A stretch of DNA of 8,739 nucleotides from Candidatus Jordarchaeia archaeon (GCA_018383835.1 JAHAWR010000026.1:986-9724); one strand, 5' to 3'; counted from the stretch's first letter, positions 1 to 6,966 are shown. Notes: a model not told the origin generated them from the sequence alone. Made by a program: numbers and translations.

Positions 1-925
1 GTCTTTTGTAGGAGTTAACGGTCGGTGCTAGGACAACTATGATCTCCTTAATGTACTTGAGCTGTCCCCCTATGAAGTGATAGGCCACGTCAGACAGGTT
101 GTACTTATCGTTCGGGTTAAAGAACGCGTTTTCACCGTTCCTCCAGAGACTCTGGTGAACGTGCATGCCTGACCCGTTCTGGCCGAATAGAGGTTTCGGC
201 ATGAACGACGCGAACAGCCCATGTCTCCTCGCCACGGACTTGATGACGAACTTGTACGTTATCACGGCGTCAGCTATAGCTAGGGCGTCCCCGTACCTGA
301 AGTCGATCTCATGCTGTCCGGGGGACACCTCATGGTGGCCCATTTCCACCTCTATTCCCATTTCCTGCAGTGCCTGCATTGCCTCAGCTCTAACATTGAA
401 TGCTTGATCCAGTGGAGCTAGGTCAAAGTATCCTCCGTGATCCTGCGGCTCAGGCACCACCCCGTTCTCCAACTTGAAGAGGAAGAACTCTAGCTCGGGT
501 CCCACATAGTAGGAAAACCCCATCTTTTCAGCTTCTTCTAGGTTTCTCTTGAGGACATATCTCGGGTCTCCTTCAAAGGGTTTCCCTTCAGGCCTATAAA
601 CGTCGCAGAAAACCATCGCCACTTTCTTGTCCATTGTTAGCTTGGGGAGAACGCGGAGCGAGGCAGGATCCGGGATGAGGCGCATGTCGCTCTCGTAAAT
701 CCTGACGAATCCCTCTATTGATGAGCCGTCGAAGCCAACGCCCTCGTTTAGCGCGTCCTCGAACCTTCTGGCTGGCACCGTGCAGGTCTTCGGCGTTCCC
801 ATTATGTCGACGAACTCGAGGAGAACTAGGTCGACCTCCTTTTCCCGTACAATTTTCAGTGCGTTCTCCTTGGCCTCCTCCAAGATCTTCTTCAAGTAAT
901 CAGCTCTCCCTGAATCTTTACACAT
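1..925 (-). CDS. glnA: Glutamine synthetase type I, 3' end cut off by window edge
   Basis: Glutamine synthetase makes glutamine from glutamate, ammonia and ATP in the cytoplasm as a dodecamer and is the main ammonia-assimilating enzyme. I translated the minus strand from ATG at 925 and read 308 residues without a stop; the family is about 440 long, so roughly 130 C-terminal residues lie outside. Visible signatures are FDGSSIEGF (residues 65-73), metal ligands in GPELEFF (E144, E146), HHEVSPGQHEI with E199 and E206, and NGSGMHVH with H255 and H257. The start is uncertain: GAGGTG directly abuts the ATG with no spacing, and a TATA-like stretch sits only about 20 bp upstream, so the mRNA may be leaderless. 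It is divergent from an Lrp-family regulator, a plausible controller. The adenylylation site region is outside the window, so subtype is not decided. Confidence 0.95.
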   Translation of the reverse strand, partial: MCKDSGRADYLKKILEEAKENALKIVREKEVDLVLLEFVDIMGTPKTCTVPARRFEDALNEGVGFDGSSIEGFVRIYESDMRLIPDPASLRVLPKLTMDKKVAMVFCDVYRPEGKPFEGDPRYVLKRNLEEAEKMGFSYYVGPELEFFLFKLENGVVPEPQDHGGYFDLAPLDQAFNVRAEAMQALQEMGIEVEMGHHEVSPGQHEIDFRYGDALAIADAVITYKFVIKSVARRHGLFASFMPKPLFGQNGSGMHVHQSLWRNGENAFFNPNDKYNLSDVAYHFIGGQLKYIKEIIVVLAPTVNSYKR

Positions 926-936
926 CACCTCATGTT

Positions 937-955
937 CAAATAAATATATCCCTTT
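937..955 (-). promoter_or_regulatory. TATA/BRE-like promoter of glnA
   Basis: Read on the minus strand, a purine-rich BRE-like run (AAAAAGGG) precedes ATATATTTAT, a good archaeal TATA box. Its centre near 945 places the transcription start at or within a few bases of the ATG at 925, consistent with a leaderless or nearly leaderless message. Assigned by pattern only. Confidence 0.45.
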
Positions 956-1194
956 TTTTGATGATTTCTAATTCATTCATCATTTTTATTGGTAATAAAA
1001 TGGACGAATGTTTTTCAATTTTTAAGAATAATTACTGTTCATTAGGATAAGTGTCCATTAGTGTACTGTATAGGGGTTCCGCCGCCCATTTTTAGCAGGG
1101 ATATGTTTATTTTAGCACCATTCACCCGAGGGCGTTTTCGTGTTTATCCTGACGCTTGTTTTTGATGAACATTTGTATTATCTATGGGATGTCT

Positions 1195-1240
1195 GAAAAA
1201 TGTTTATTTATTGAGCGTGCGGTCAGCTTAATGGTGGTGG
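1195..1240 (+). promoter_or_regulatory. Promoter and Shine-Dalgarno of the Lrp-family gene
   Basis: GAAAAATGTTTATTTA at 1195-1210 is a BRE/TATA-like element. A start about 26 bp after its centre falls near 1231, giving a leader of roughly 13 nt. That leader carries GGTGGTGG at 1233-1240, a match to the archaeal anti-Shine-Dalgarno sequence, three bases before the TTG at 1244. Promoter and ribosome site together support TTG 1244 as the start; the same frame is closed by TAA at 1229. Confidence 0.5.
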
Positions 1241-1243
1241 GCT

Positions 1244-1692
1244 TTGACCACTCTGGATGAAGTTGACCGCCAGATTCTTGCGGAATATTTGAAGGATGCT
1301 AGGCGCTCCTCCCGGGAGATCGCGAGGCAAATTGGCGTCTCGACGACCACCGTAATAGCTATAGGACGAAAAGGATGAAGAATGAGGGGATAATAAAGGG
1401 GTATACTGTTATGCTGGATCACGAGAAGCTCGGATATGATATAACAGCCATAACCGAGATCACAGTTTCGAAAGGAAGGCTGGTGGACGTCGAGAGGGAG
1501 GTGGCGAAGATACCTTCAACGTGTGCCGTCTACGATGTTACGGGGGAGGTTGACTGCATAGTGATAGCCAAATTTAAGAGCAGGAAGGAGCTGAGCGAGT
1601 ACACCAAGCACCTTTTATCAATACCTTACGTTGAAAGAACGAACACTCATGTGGTGCTGACTGTTGTTAAAGAGGACTTCAGAATACTCTAA
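1244..1692 (+). pseudogene. Lrp/AsnC-family regulator, apparently frameshifted
   Basis: Lrp/AsnC proteins are small DNA-binding regulators that sense amino acids through a RAM domain. From TTG 1244 the first frame reads LDEVDRQILAEYLKDARRSS then EIARQIGVSTTTV, the usual N-terminal helix-turn-helix, but it ends at TGA 1373-1375. The second half, RTKRMKNEGIIKGY onward through the RAM domain to TAA 1692, is in another frame from about 1363. Family spacing predicts two residues between TTTV and RTKR; the DNA has eight bases, two too many. Dropping TA or AT near 1361 gives TTTVIARTKRMKNEG and a 148-residue protein of normal length. So this is a 2-bp insertion, a sequencing error, or much less likely programmed frameshifting. 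Everything else looks well preserved, suggesting a recent or artefactual break. The RAM half alone could start at ATG 1375 but would lack DNA binding. Confidence 0.85.
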
Positions 1693-1785
1693 CTACTACT
1701 CCAGCTAAGGATGGACTCGCAACCCCATCTGAAGCGCTTCTCTATCTGAATTTCCGGGTTTTCTGGTGTTGTCAGCTTTTAGCTC

Positions 1786-3780
1786 CTACCTGTTTATGAC
1801 TATCATCTCCCCGTCTTGTTTCACCATTCCGGCGCGTTCAAGCCACGCTACAGTTGCCCTGAGCTCCGCTGGCGCTATGCCTGTCGCCTTCTGGAGGCTT
1901 GCGAATGAGATCTTCTTTATCGACTCGATTATGAAGTATACTTTGAATCTTGGGTCGAGCATCATTGCTCCCTTGTAGCGTTCCAGCTGCTCCTCCCTCT
2001 TCTTTTTCTCTCTTTCTAGCTCCTCCTTTATCTTCTCGAGCTCCTTGTTTCTGGTTTCAAGCTCCTTGACTCTCGCGTCTATCTCCTTCTCGACCTCAGT
2101 TATGCTCTTCTCCAGTAGTTCTATTGTTTTCCGCACTCCTTGAAGCTCCTCCTTCTTGAGCCTCAGCAGCCTCTCCTTATCAGCTAAGACAGATGGCTCA
2201 ACGCTAGGGCGGTTCCTAAGCTCTTCAATCTCCTTGACGAGTGACTCCACGTCACGTTCAAGCTCGGCGGCTAAGCCCTTGTGGAACTCGAGCTCCTCCC
2301 TCTTAACCTCCAAGTCCCTTGTCCTTTCTTCAATTATGGAGCGGAGACGCTCCACCTCTTTCTCCTTGAGCTTAAGCCTGCTCTCCCCGGCAGCTATTAG
2401 GCTGTCCCTCTCCCTGAGCATGTCCTCAAGCGTTCTAATCTGCTCGTTAAATGCTGTTATCTCTTTCTGGGCTCCTTCAAGCTGACCTTCAAGCTCTGCC
2501 ACGCGCATACGCTCTCTCTCAAGCCTCTCGCGCAAAGCGACGAACTCCTCGCGCGCCAAGTCTAGCTCTCTCCTAACCTGCTCCAGCTCAGCCTTCCTGA
2601 GCTCCAGCTCCTGCTCCCTCTCGCTAAGCTCCCTCTTCTTCTCATCAAGCTGCCGGGTTGCCTCCTGCAGCGCACGCTCACGCTCGGCAAGCTGCCGGGT
2701 TGCCTCCTGCAGCGCACGCTCACGCTCGGCAAGCTGCCGGGTTGCCTCCTGCAGCGCACGCTCACGCTCGGCAAGCTGCCGGGTTGCCTCCTCCACTCTC
2801 GCTTTGGCTTCAGCCTCCTCCGCCTTAAGCCGCTCCATCTCTCTTCTAGCGGATTCGAGCTCGCTCATCAGTTTGCTTGAGCGCTCTTGCTCTCCTTTAA
2901 GGCGGCTCAATGTTGCTTCGTATTCTATCCTAGCCGCCTCAAGCTCTTCCTCTATCTTCTTTAGGGCTTGCTCCCGCTCCCTTAGGAGGGACTCTCTTTC
3001 CCTGAGTTGTGAGCTGCTCTCCTCCAGCAGCCTCTCAAGGCTTTCTCTTTCTGCGTTGAGGTTTTGGAGGTGTTTCCGCATCGCTTCTTCCTCTGCCTTT
3101 AAGCGTGAAACTTCCTCCCGTGACTCGTCAAGCATTTTTGAGAGGTAACCGGACTTCTCCTTCTCCATTTCGAGGCTTCGCGTCAGCTCCTGAAGCTCCC
3201 TCCTCGCTTTCTCGACTTCATTACGCTTCTCTTCAAACTCGTTTTTAATGAGCTCGAGCTCGCGCCTTTTCTCGTCCAGCTCGCGCTCTTTCTGCCTTAA
3301 AGCCTCGGAGCTCTCCTTAACCAAGCGCTCCCTTTCCTTTAGTTCCCTGTCAAGTCTGGAGATCTCCTCGACGAGCCTAGCTTCCTCCCTGCCTAGAACC
3401 TCGACGAACTCTTTTGCAAAGCGTGCCAGCGCCTCCCTGAAAACTTCGAGCTCGGCTTCCGTCGCCGACATGACGTCCTGCATCGTGTTACGAGCAATCT
3501 CGTCGACGACGCCCGAAACGGCATCGACGAAAACGTTCTTTATGAGCTCCGAGGCAAACTGTATTCTTACCCTAGAGACAACCTCTCTGCTCACGTCCTC
3601 TTTCATGTCGAGGATCCTCTTCTTCAACATTTCGAGGCTCCTAGAAACGGCGGAGTCGAGCCCCGACCTCACATTTCCAACTATGGCCTCTAGTGCCTTA
3701 ACGTTCCTCTCCACAAAGTCGGGAGACAGAAGTGAGACGCCTGAAACTTTACTTGCTTCTTCCAATGAGGAATCCCCCAT
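1786..3780 (-). CDS. Long coiled-coil protein with C-terminal winged-helix-like domain
   Basis: A 664-residue protein of unknown function. Residues 1-150 are helical with hydrophobic heptads and no signal peptide or membrane segment. Residues about 125-605 are an almost uninterrupted, highly charged Glu/Arg/Lys/Leu coiled coil like those of SMC or tropomyosin-type proteins, but I see no Walker A or B motif, so it is not an SMC/Rad50 ATPase. Residues 332-373 are three identical copies of ATRQLAERERALQE, followed by a diverged fourth (374-387). The last 59 residues, from MMLDPRFKVYFII to the end, read as a winged helix: FASLQKATGIAPAELRATVA then WLERAGMVK. A cytoplasmic rod that tethers DNA or a partner is a reasonable guess, not shown. 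Start ATG 3780 follows AAGGGT. It converges on the Lrp gene (93 bp apart) and diverges from rbsK. Confidence 0.88.
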   Translation of the reverse strand: MGDSSLEEASKVSGVSLLSPDFVERNVKALEAIVGNVRSGLDSAVSRSLEMLKKRILDMKEDVSREVVSRVRIQFASELIKNVFVDAVSGVVDEIARNTMQDVMSATEAELEVFREALARFAKEFVEVLGREEARLVEEISRLDRELKERERLVKESSEALRQKERELDEKRRELELIKNEFEEKRNEVEKARRELQELTRSLEMEKEKSGYLSKMLDESREEVSRLKAEEEAMRKHLQNLNAERESLERLLEESSSQLRERESLLREREQALKKIEEELEAARIEYEATLSRLKGEQERSSKLMSELESARREMERLKAEEAEAKARVEEATRQLAERERALQEATRQLAERERALQEATRQLAERERALQEATRQLDEKKRELSEREQELELRKAELEQVRRELDLAREEFVALRERLERERMRVAELEGQLEGAQKEITAFNEQIRTLEDMLRERDSLIAAGESRLKLKEKEVERLRSIIEERTRDLEVKREELEFHKGLAAELERDVESLVKEIEELRNRPSVEPSVLADKERLLRLKKEELQGVRKTIELLEKSITEVEKEIDARVKELETRNKELEKIKEELEREKKKREEQLERYKGAMMLDPRFKVYFIIESIKKISFASLQKATGIAPAELRATVAWLERAGMVKQDGEMIVINR
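2647..2792. repeat. 42-bp tandem repeat, three perfect copies plus a 20-bp partial copy
   Basis: The unit begins AAGCTGCCGGGTTGCCTCCT and is 42 bp long. Copies lie at 2647-2688, 2689-2730 and 2731-2772 with no mismatch, and the first 20 bp recur at 2773-2792. It lies inside the coiled-coil gene and encodes ATRQLAERERALQE on the minus strand. Fourteen residues are exactly two heptads, so gain or loss of a copy keeps both the reading frame and the coiled-coil register. Perfect identity points to recent duplication. Confidence 0.97.
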
Positions 3781-3844
3781 ACCCTTCGATAAATATAATT
3801 GAAAGAACTAGCTAATAACTTCTTCCCGGTGATGGTGGTTTCTA
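3781..3844. promoter_or_regulatory. Divergent promoter region and rbsK Shine-Dalgarno
   Basis: This 64-bp spacer serves two genes. On the plus strand GATAAATATAATT (3788-3800) is a TATA-like box; a start 26-27 bp downstream falls near 3822 and gives a leader of about 23 nt with GGTGATGGTGG (3830-3840), a strong ribosome site ahead of ATG 3845. On the minus strand the same AT-rich block or TTATTAGCTA (about 3809-3819) could serve the coiled-coil gene. The sequence cannot tell whether the two promoters are coupled. Confidence 0.5.
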
Positions 3845-4771
3845 ATGGCTGGGAGAGTCGCCGTTGTGGGCAGCAGCCACGTAGACTTCACCATACTTCT
3901 CGACAAGATGCCGAAGGTGGGTGAGACGGTCGTGGGTAAGGGGTTCAGGGTGAGCCCCGGAGGAAAGGGGGCTAATCAGGCCGTAGCAGCCGCGCGTCTA
4001 GGGGCAGAAGTTCACATGGTCAGCAGGGTAGGGCGAGACGCCTTCGGAAAACTTTTACTGGACAACTTCAGGATAAACGGTGTGCGCACAAATCACGTAT
4101 TCGAGGACCCGGAGGCTCATACGGGAGTCGCTTTCATACTTGTCGATTCTGCTGGGAGGAACATGATAGCGGTCGCCCCGGGTGTGGACTTGCACGTTTC
4201 GAAGGAGGACGTTGAAAAGGCGAGTGAAGCCATAAGGGGAGCAGACGTGGTACTCCTCCAGCTCGAAATACCACTGGAAACCGTAGCTTACACCGTCGAG
4301 AAAGCTTGGAAGCAAAGCGTACCTGTGGTGCTGACTCCGGCGCCAGCCCAGCCAATCCCGGAGAGCGTCCTCAGCAAGGTGAGCGTCCTAACACCAAACG
4401 AGGTCGAAGCAGAAATGCTAACGGGAGTTAAAGTGCAAAGCCTCAGGGACGCTACAGTAGCTGGAAGAAAACTGCTCGAGAAAGGCGTAGGTTCAGTTGT
4501 GCTTACACTTGGAGACAAAGGAGCCCTCTTGGTCGATGAGGAAGGGGAGTTCCACGTTCCAGCCCTGCCAGTTAAGCCTGTCGACACAACGGGGGCAGGT
4601 GACTGCTTCAGCGGAGCATTAGGTGTCGCCCTAGCAGAGGGACTAAACATGAAGAAAGCAGTAGTTTTCGCCAACACGGCAGCAGGACTATCCACAACCA
4701 AGACCGGAGCACAGGAAGGAATGCCCACAAGAAAAGAAGTCGAACACGTTCTAAAGTCTAAGGCAACATGA
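3845..4771 (+). CDS. rbsK: Ribokinase, PfkB family
   Basis: Ribokinase phosphorylates D-ribose at O5 with ATP, feeding ribose from nucleoside breakdown into central metabolism. The 308-residue length equals the family norm. Motifs in order: GSSHVD with sugar-binding D14; GGKGANQAVAAARLG (39-53) with G40, K41, N44; LLQLEIPLE with E141; TPAPA (164-168, NPAPA in E. coli RbsK); TPNEVEAEMLTG (183-194); and DTTGAGD (247-253), whose last Asp, D253, is the catalytic base and whose GAG forms the anion hole. All ribose-contacting positions known from E. coli RbsK (D16, G42, K43, N46, E143, D255) have counterparts, which favours ribose over fructose-6-phosphate or nucleosides. No ribose transporter or isomerase is adjacent, so ribose probably comes from inside the cell. 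The start is fixed by the GGTGATGGTGG motif 4 bp upstream. A 2-deoxyribose or other pentose kinase role remains possible. Confidence 0.92.
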   Translation: MAGRVAVVGSSHVDFTILLDKMPKVGETVVGKGFRVSPGGKGANQAVAAARLGAEVHMVSRVGRDAFGKLLLDNFRINGVRTNHVFEDPEAHTGVAFILVDSAGRNMIAVAPGVDLHVSKEDVEKASEAIRGADVVLLQLEIPLETVAYTVEKAWKQSVPVVLTPAPAQPIPESVLSKVSVLTPNEVEAEMLTGVKVQSLRDATVAGRKLLEKGVGSVVLTLGDKGALLVDEEGEFHVPALPVKPVDTTGAGDCFSGALGVALAEGLNMKKAVVFANTAAGLSTTKTGAQEGMPTRKEVEHVLKSKAT

Positions 4772-4830
4772 AACACCACAGACACAAACACGAGTTCCAG
4801 TTAGAAGCAATAAATAAAGGGTCTTAAGGG

Positions 4831-5010
4831 TATCTTAGGGTTCTGAGCTACGTAGTTGGTAGGCTTACGTAGCTTTTGGGGTTCATGGGCTGAGGCCCCA
4901 CGAGTTCATTGGAGCCTTCATCGGCCCCCCTGTCATGGTGAACCCACTTCCAGCCCGTCAAGGAGCATCGGAGACGGGGAAATCCCCCACCACATCCTCC
5001 ACTATATCCT
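4831..5010 (-). mobile_element. Possible right-end remnant of an IS200/IS605-type (TnpB) element
   Basis: On the minus strand a frame ends MTGGPMKAPMNSWGLSP then TGA at 4883-4885, in the same frame as KLIKDIVEDVVGDFPVSDAP, which ends at TGA 4958. It is followed within 10 bp by a perfect hairpin (4846-4874) and then CTCAGAACCCTAAG. A low-complexity Pro/Met/Gly C-terminal tail running into a subterminal hairpin is the usual layout of the right end of archaeal TnpB elements, where the end of tnpB overlaps the guide-RNA scaffold. No zinc ribbon or RuvC motif is visible, so at most the last portion survives. The assignment rests on layout and remembered similarity, not on a match I can verify. Confidence 0.35.
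4846..4874. repeat. Perfect 9-bp inverted repeat (hairpin)
   Basis: AGCTACGTA at 4846-4854 and TACGTAGCT at 4866-4874 are exact reverse complements with an 11-nt loop. There is no T-run after it on either strand, so it is not an obvious terminator. Its position just past the last minus-strand stop fits a subterminal transposon hairpin. Confidence 0.85.
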
Positions 5011-5013
5011 TTA

Positions 5014-5359
5014 TCAGCTTAGCATGCCTATGTAGTCCCTCGGGTACCTATGCCCATCAAGTGCAGCTTCGATGAACACATCCAATATTTTCTCAGCATC
5101 CCACTGGCTCCTATAACTCTCTTGACGGCTCCAGAAGCCCCTCCACCCTCTGTAAAAAACATTATCGCAGAAATACCTAGAAGTTACGTAAACGACAAGC
5201 TTCGTGAACTTTTAGACTTTTTCCACCAACATATTTCTCGGCATCTTCCTTCTTGAAAATGAAAAACCCCTTCCAGTCCTCTTAAAACAAGAGGTCGTGT
5301 GTCCTAGGAAACTCGCCGGTCAACTCAAAGAGTTTAGCTTTAAAGTTACTGTCTGTCAT
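5014..5359 (-). pseudogene. Decayed HEPN-domain protein gene
   Basis: HEPN proteins are small alpha-helical proteins, often RNases paired with a nucleotidyltransferase antitoxin and common in thermophilic archaea. Reading the minus strand from ATG 5359 gives FKAKLFELTGEFPRTHDLLF, close to the family's KALL...G...PRTHDL core, then an in-frame TAA (5282-5284). The frame resumes at once with EDWKGFFIFKKEDAEKY. After a shift near 5210 another frame gives LVVYVTSRYFCDNVFYRGWR, then SYRSQWDAEKILDVFIEAAL, matching the YI.SRYPD and final A..IL helix parts of the family, ending at TGA 5014. Joined, about 110 residues fit the family length of about 130; a piece of the N-terminus (around AAPK, 5360-5380) may lie in yet another frame. 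One stop plus at least one frameshift means it is inactive. No intact nucleotidyltransferase partner is seen. Family call is inference from motifs. Confidence 0.6.
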
Positions 5360-5379
5360 TTAGGAGCGGCTGGTATCGC

Positions 5380-5650
5380 TCAGGGTCAGCAACTACTTAG
5401 CCCGGAGACGCATAGTGCAAGCTTCCCTCTTCAATACAAAAACGGCCAGTTTCCACTAGGCCGAAAGTTGCAAAGCTTAATTCTGACCCGCCCAAGCAGC
5501 CGCAGACAGCCGGGTGGAGCCAAACTAAGGAGAGAACCCCATTAACTTTCCCCTTTAAATTTTCAGTCTCCAAATAAGAAGCAGGGCCCAAAAGCCACCC
5601 GCAGGGCAACTACAAAGTAAGCTTTCCGCCCCTCCACCCCCTAAACCATG
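5380..5650. other. Gene-free stretch between HEPN debris and the secreted-protein gene
   Basis: No frame here has a family motif, a ribosome site or protein-like composition. A TATA-like AAAATTTAAAGG on the minus strand near 5552-5563 may be the fossil promoter of the HEPN gene, about 200 bp from its surviving ATG. Otherwise I see nothing assignable. Confidence 0.5.
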
Positions 5651-5654
5651 AAAG

Positions 5655-5676
5655 TGTTTTTAATAATAAAAAAATG
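5655..5676 (-). terminator. T-run terminator after the secreted-protein gene
   Basis: On the minus strand, about 26 bp past the stop at 5700, TTTTTTTATTATTAAAAA appears. Archaeal polymerase stops at T-rich runs without needing a hairpin, so this is a likely terminator. Pattern only. Confidence 0.45.
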
Positions 5677-5699
5677 GTGGGAGAATGTATTTTTCGCCT

Positions 5700-6959
5700 T
5701 TACCATGAGATTGGGTCGATGCGGAAGTAGACTGTGTAGCGGCAGTCACTGAAGTTAGCGTTTACCACGTTCCACCCTTTGCCAATGTATTGATGCCACT
5801 GGGACGGTGACCAATACAACTGGAAGGGTGGGTATTGGTCATCACCACCGATGTCATCGTGCTCCCATGCTTCGATGCGGATTTTAGCATCACGCCCGTA
5901 GTTGATGATTGAGTAGAAATACTTGTTCCAGCTAAGTAGTCCAGGTCCGTCTCGTGACCACCATCCTTCGGGGCAGAGGCCTATCTTTCCGCTACCGGGG
6001 TAGCCCTCCTCGGTGGGGAAGAACCCGTCACCGATAAAGGCCTTTACGTATTCTTCACCTGCTCCCCATGGCCACGGGTCATAGTCATCGTAATAGTAGA
6101 TTTCTTTCAAGTATACGGTTAGCTTGTAGAGTCCGCTCGCCGCAGACCAGCGCGAACCATCTACGTCACCGGCTATGACGGATGTGTACTGGGAGTGGAG
6201 GAGGTCATCAGGTGAGACTCCTAAGCCGAATGGGGAGGTTTCACTATCTAAGTCGATGCCTAGGACATACTTGTAGGCGGCCCATGCTGCTTCTGAGCAG
6301 TAGTAACCACTAACCCCGGAGACCGGGTTAGGTTCGCTGGCGAGCACCTGCTTGCTGGTCCAGCCCCAGTCGTACGCTGGGCCAACCGGGTAACCATCGG
6401 GGCCGCCTGCGAGTTGGGACTTCAAGAAGTTTACGATGGCTTGCCGCTCAGAGGCTGTGAGGGGTACGCCTCCAGGTTTGAAGACTCTTAAGACGACTGC
6501 TTCGCCGGCATGGGCGTTGACTGCCACTTCCCATGTGTCATATCCAAGTCCGTTGCCCTGTTCGCTACTCTTGGTTGAGTGGATGACGTAGTGAGTGCCA
6601 ACGGGCATCCATCGTTTATTGGTGCGATCCCAGATCTGTTCTCCGGGTTTGACTTGGCCACAGTAGATGACGGTGTGTTGGAACCGGCCAGGAATCAGGT
6701 AGTCGAAGAAAGAGCCTGGTGTTCCGAGAAGGATGATGTCCCCCGGGAGACATCCCTCTGGGCTTAGTTGGTTTGTTCCTTCAGAGACAAAGGTTACTGT
6801 GAGTGTATCTGAAGGTGGTGTGGTTGAAGGTTTAGTGGCTGATACTAGTATAGCTGCGAGGGTGGAGTTTGATGTAGCATTTGCTGGGCTTATAGCAATC
6901 CCACTAAGTATTAACCCCAGTATAGCGAAGCAAGAAATTACAAGGTGTGGTCCTCTCAA
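5700..6959 (-). CDS. Secreted permuted-papain (YiiX/NlpC-P60-like) protein with C2-like C-terminal domain
   Basis: Numbering is from the upstream ATG 6983, which gives 427 residues. I prefer TTG 6959 (residue 9) because GGGAGTG (6967-6973) lies 7 nt before it and nothing resembling a ribosome site precedes the ATG. The protein then begins with a positive tip (RGPH) and a hydrophobic core to about residue 31, with cleavage likely after PANA (36). A Ser/Thr/Pro linker follows. Residues about 73-265 carry LPGDIILLG (79-87), RFQHTVIYCG (100-109) with H103, and GYYCSEAAW (226-234) with C229, then SPDDLLHS: the His-before-Cys order of permuted papain-fold amidases such as YiiX/Peptidase C92. Residues about 283-427 are beta-rich with acidic clusters (YYYDDYDPWPWGAGE; WEHDDIGGDDQ), like calcium-binding C2 domains. 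C78, C108, C337 and C414 could form disulfides. It probably acts outside the cell on an amide or ester; the substrate is unknown. Confidence 0.85.
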   Translation of the reverse strand: MRGPHLVISCFAILGLILSGIAISPANATSNSTLAAILVSATKPSTTPPSDTLTVTFVSEGTNQLSPEGCLPGDIILLGTPGSFFDYLIPGRFQHTVIYCGQVKPGEQIWDRTNKRWMPVGTHYVIHSTKSSEQGNGLGYDTWEVAVNAHAGEAVVLRVFKPGGVPLTASERQAIVNFLKSQLAGGPDGYPVGPAYDWGWTSKQVLASEPNPVSGVSGYYCSEAAWAAYKYVLGIDLDSETSPFGLGVSPDDLLHSQYTSVIAGDVDGSRWSAASGLYKLTVYLKEIYYYDDYDPWPWGAGEEYVKAFIGDGFFPTEEGYPGSGKIGLCPEGWWSRDGPGLLSWNKYFYSIINYGRDAKIRIEAWEHDDIGGDDQYPPFQLYWSPSQWHQYIGKGWNVVNANFSDCRYTVYFRIDPISW

Positions 6960-6966
6960 ATGTATA

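Larger units (their letters stand above)
926..1243. promoter_or_regulatory. Divergent control region between glnA and the Lrp-family gene
   Basis: This AT-rich stretch of about 320 bp has no gene. It holds inverted repeats that could serve a dimeric regulator: TGATGA/TCATCA arms at 959-964 and 977-982, just behind the glnA TATA box, and AATGGAC/GTCCATT arms at 999-1005 and 1053-1059. The heptamer TGTTTAT occurs three times on the plus strand (1104, 1141, 1201), the last copy forming the likely TATA box of the regulator. Lrp proteins often bind several sites in their own and a divergent neighbour's promoter; operator assignment here is inference. Confidence 0.4.

Noticed and set aside
2562..2774. 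Minus-strand ORF with repeating Arg/Gln/Pro-rich peptide
   Set aside because: It is another frame of the 42-bp repeat inside the coiled-coil gene, whose own frame has the far better protein pattern.
2647..2792. CRISPR array or other spaced repeat
   Set aside because: Copies abut with no spacers and are in frame in a coding region; this is a tandem coding repeat.
3248..3802. 184-codon plus-strand ORF rich in Ser and Leu
   Set aside because: It is antisense to the coiled-coil gene; Ser/Leu richness is what the reverse of Glu/Arg/Lys codons gives.
4288..4791. 167-codon minus-strand ORF over rbsK
   Set aside because: It is a shadow of the clearly conserved ribokinase and has no family motif.
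4820..4843. Telomere-like GGGTCTTAAGGGTATCTTAGGG run
   Set aside because: Only three imperfect short units; more likely chance or part of the transposon edge than a functional repeat.
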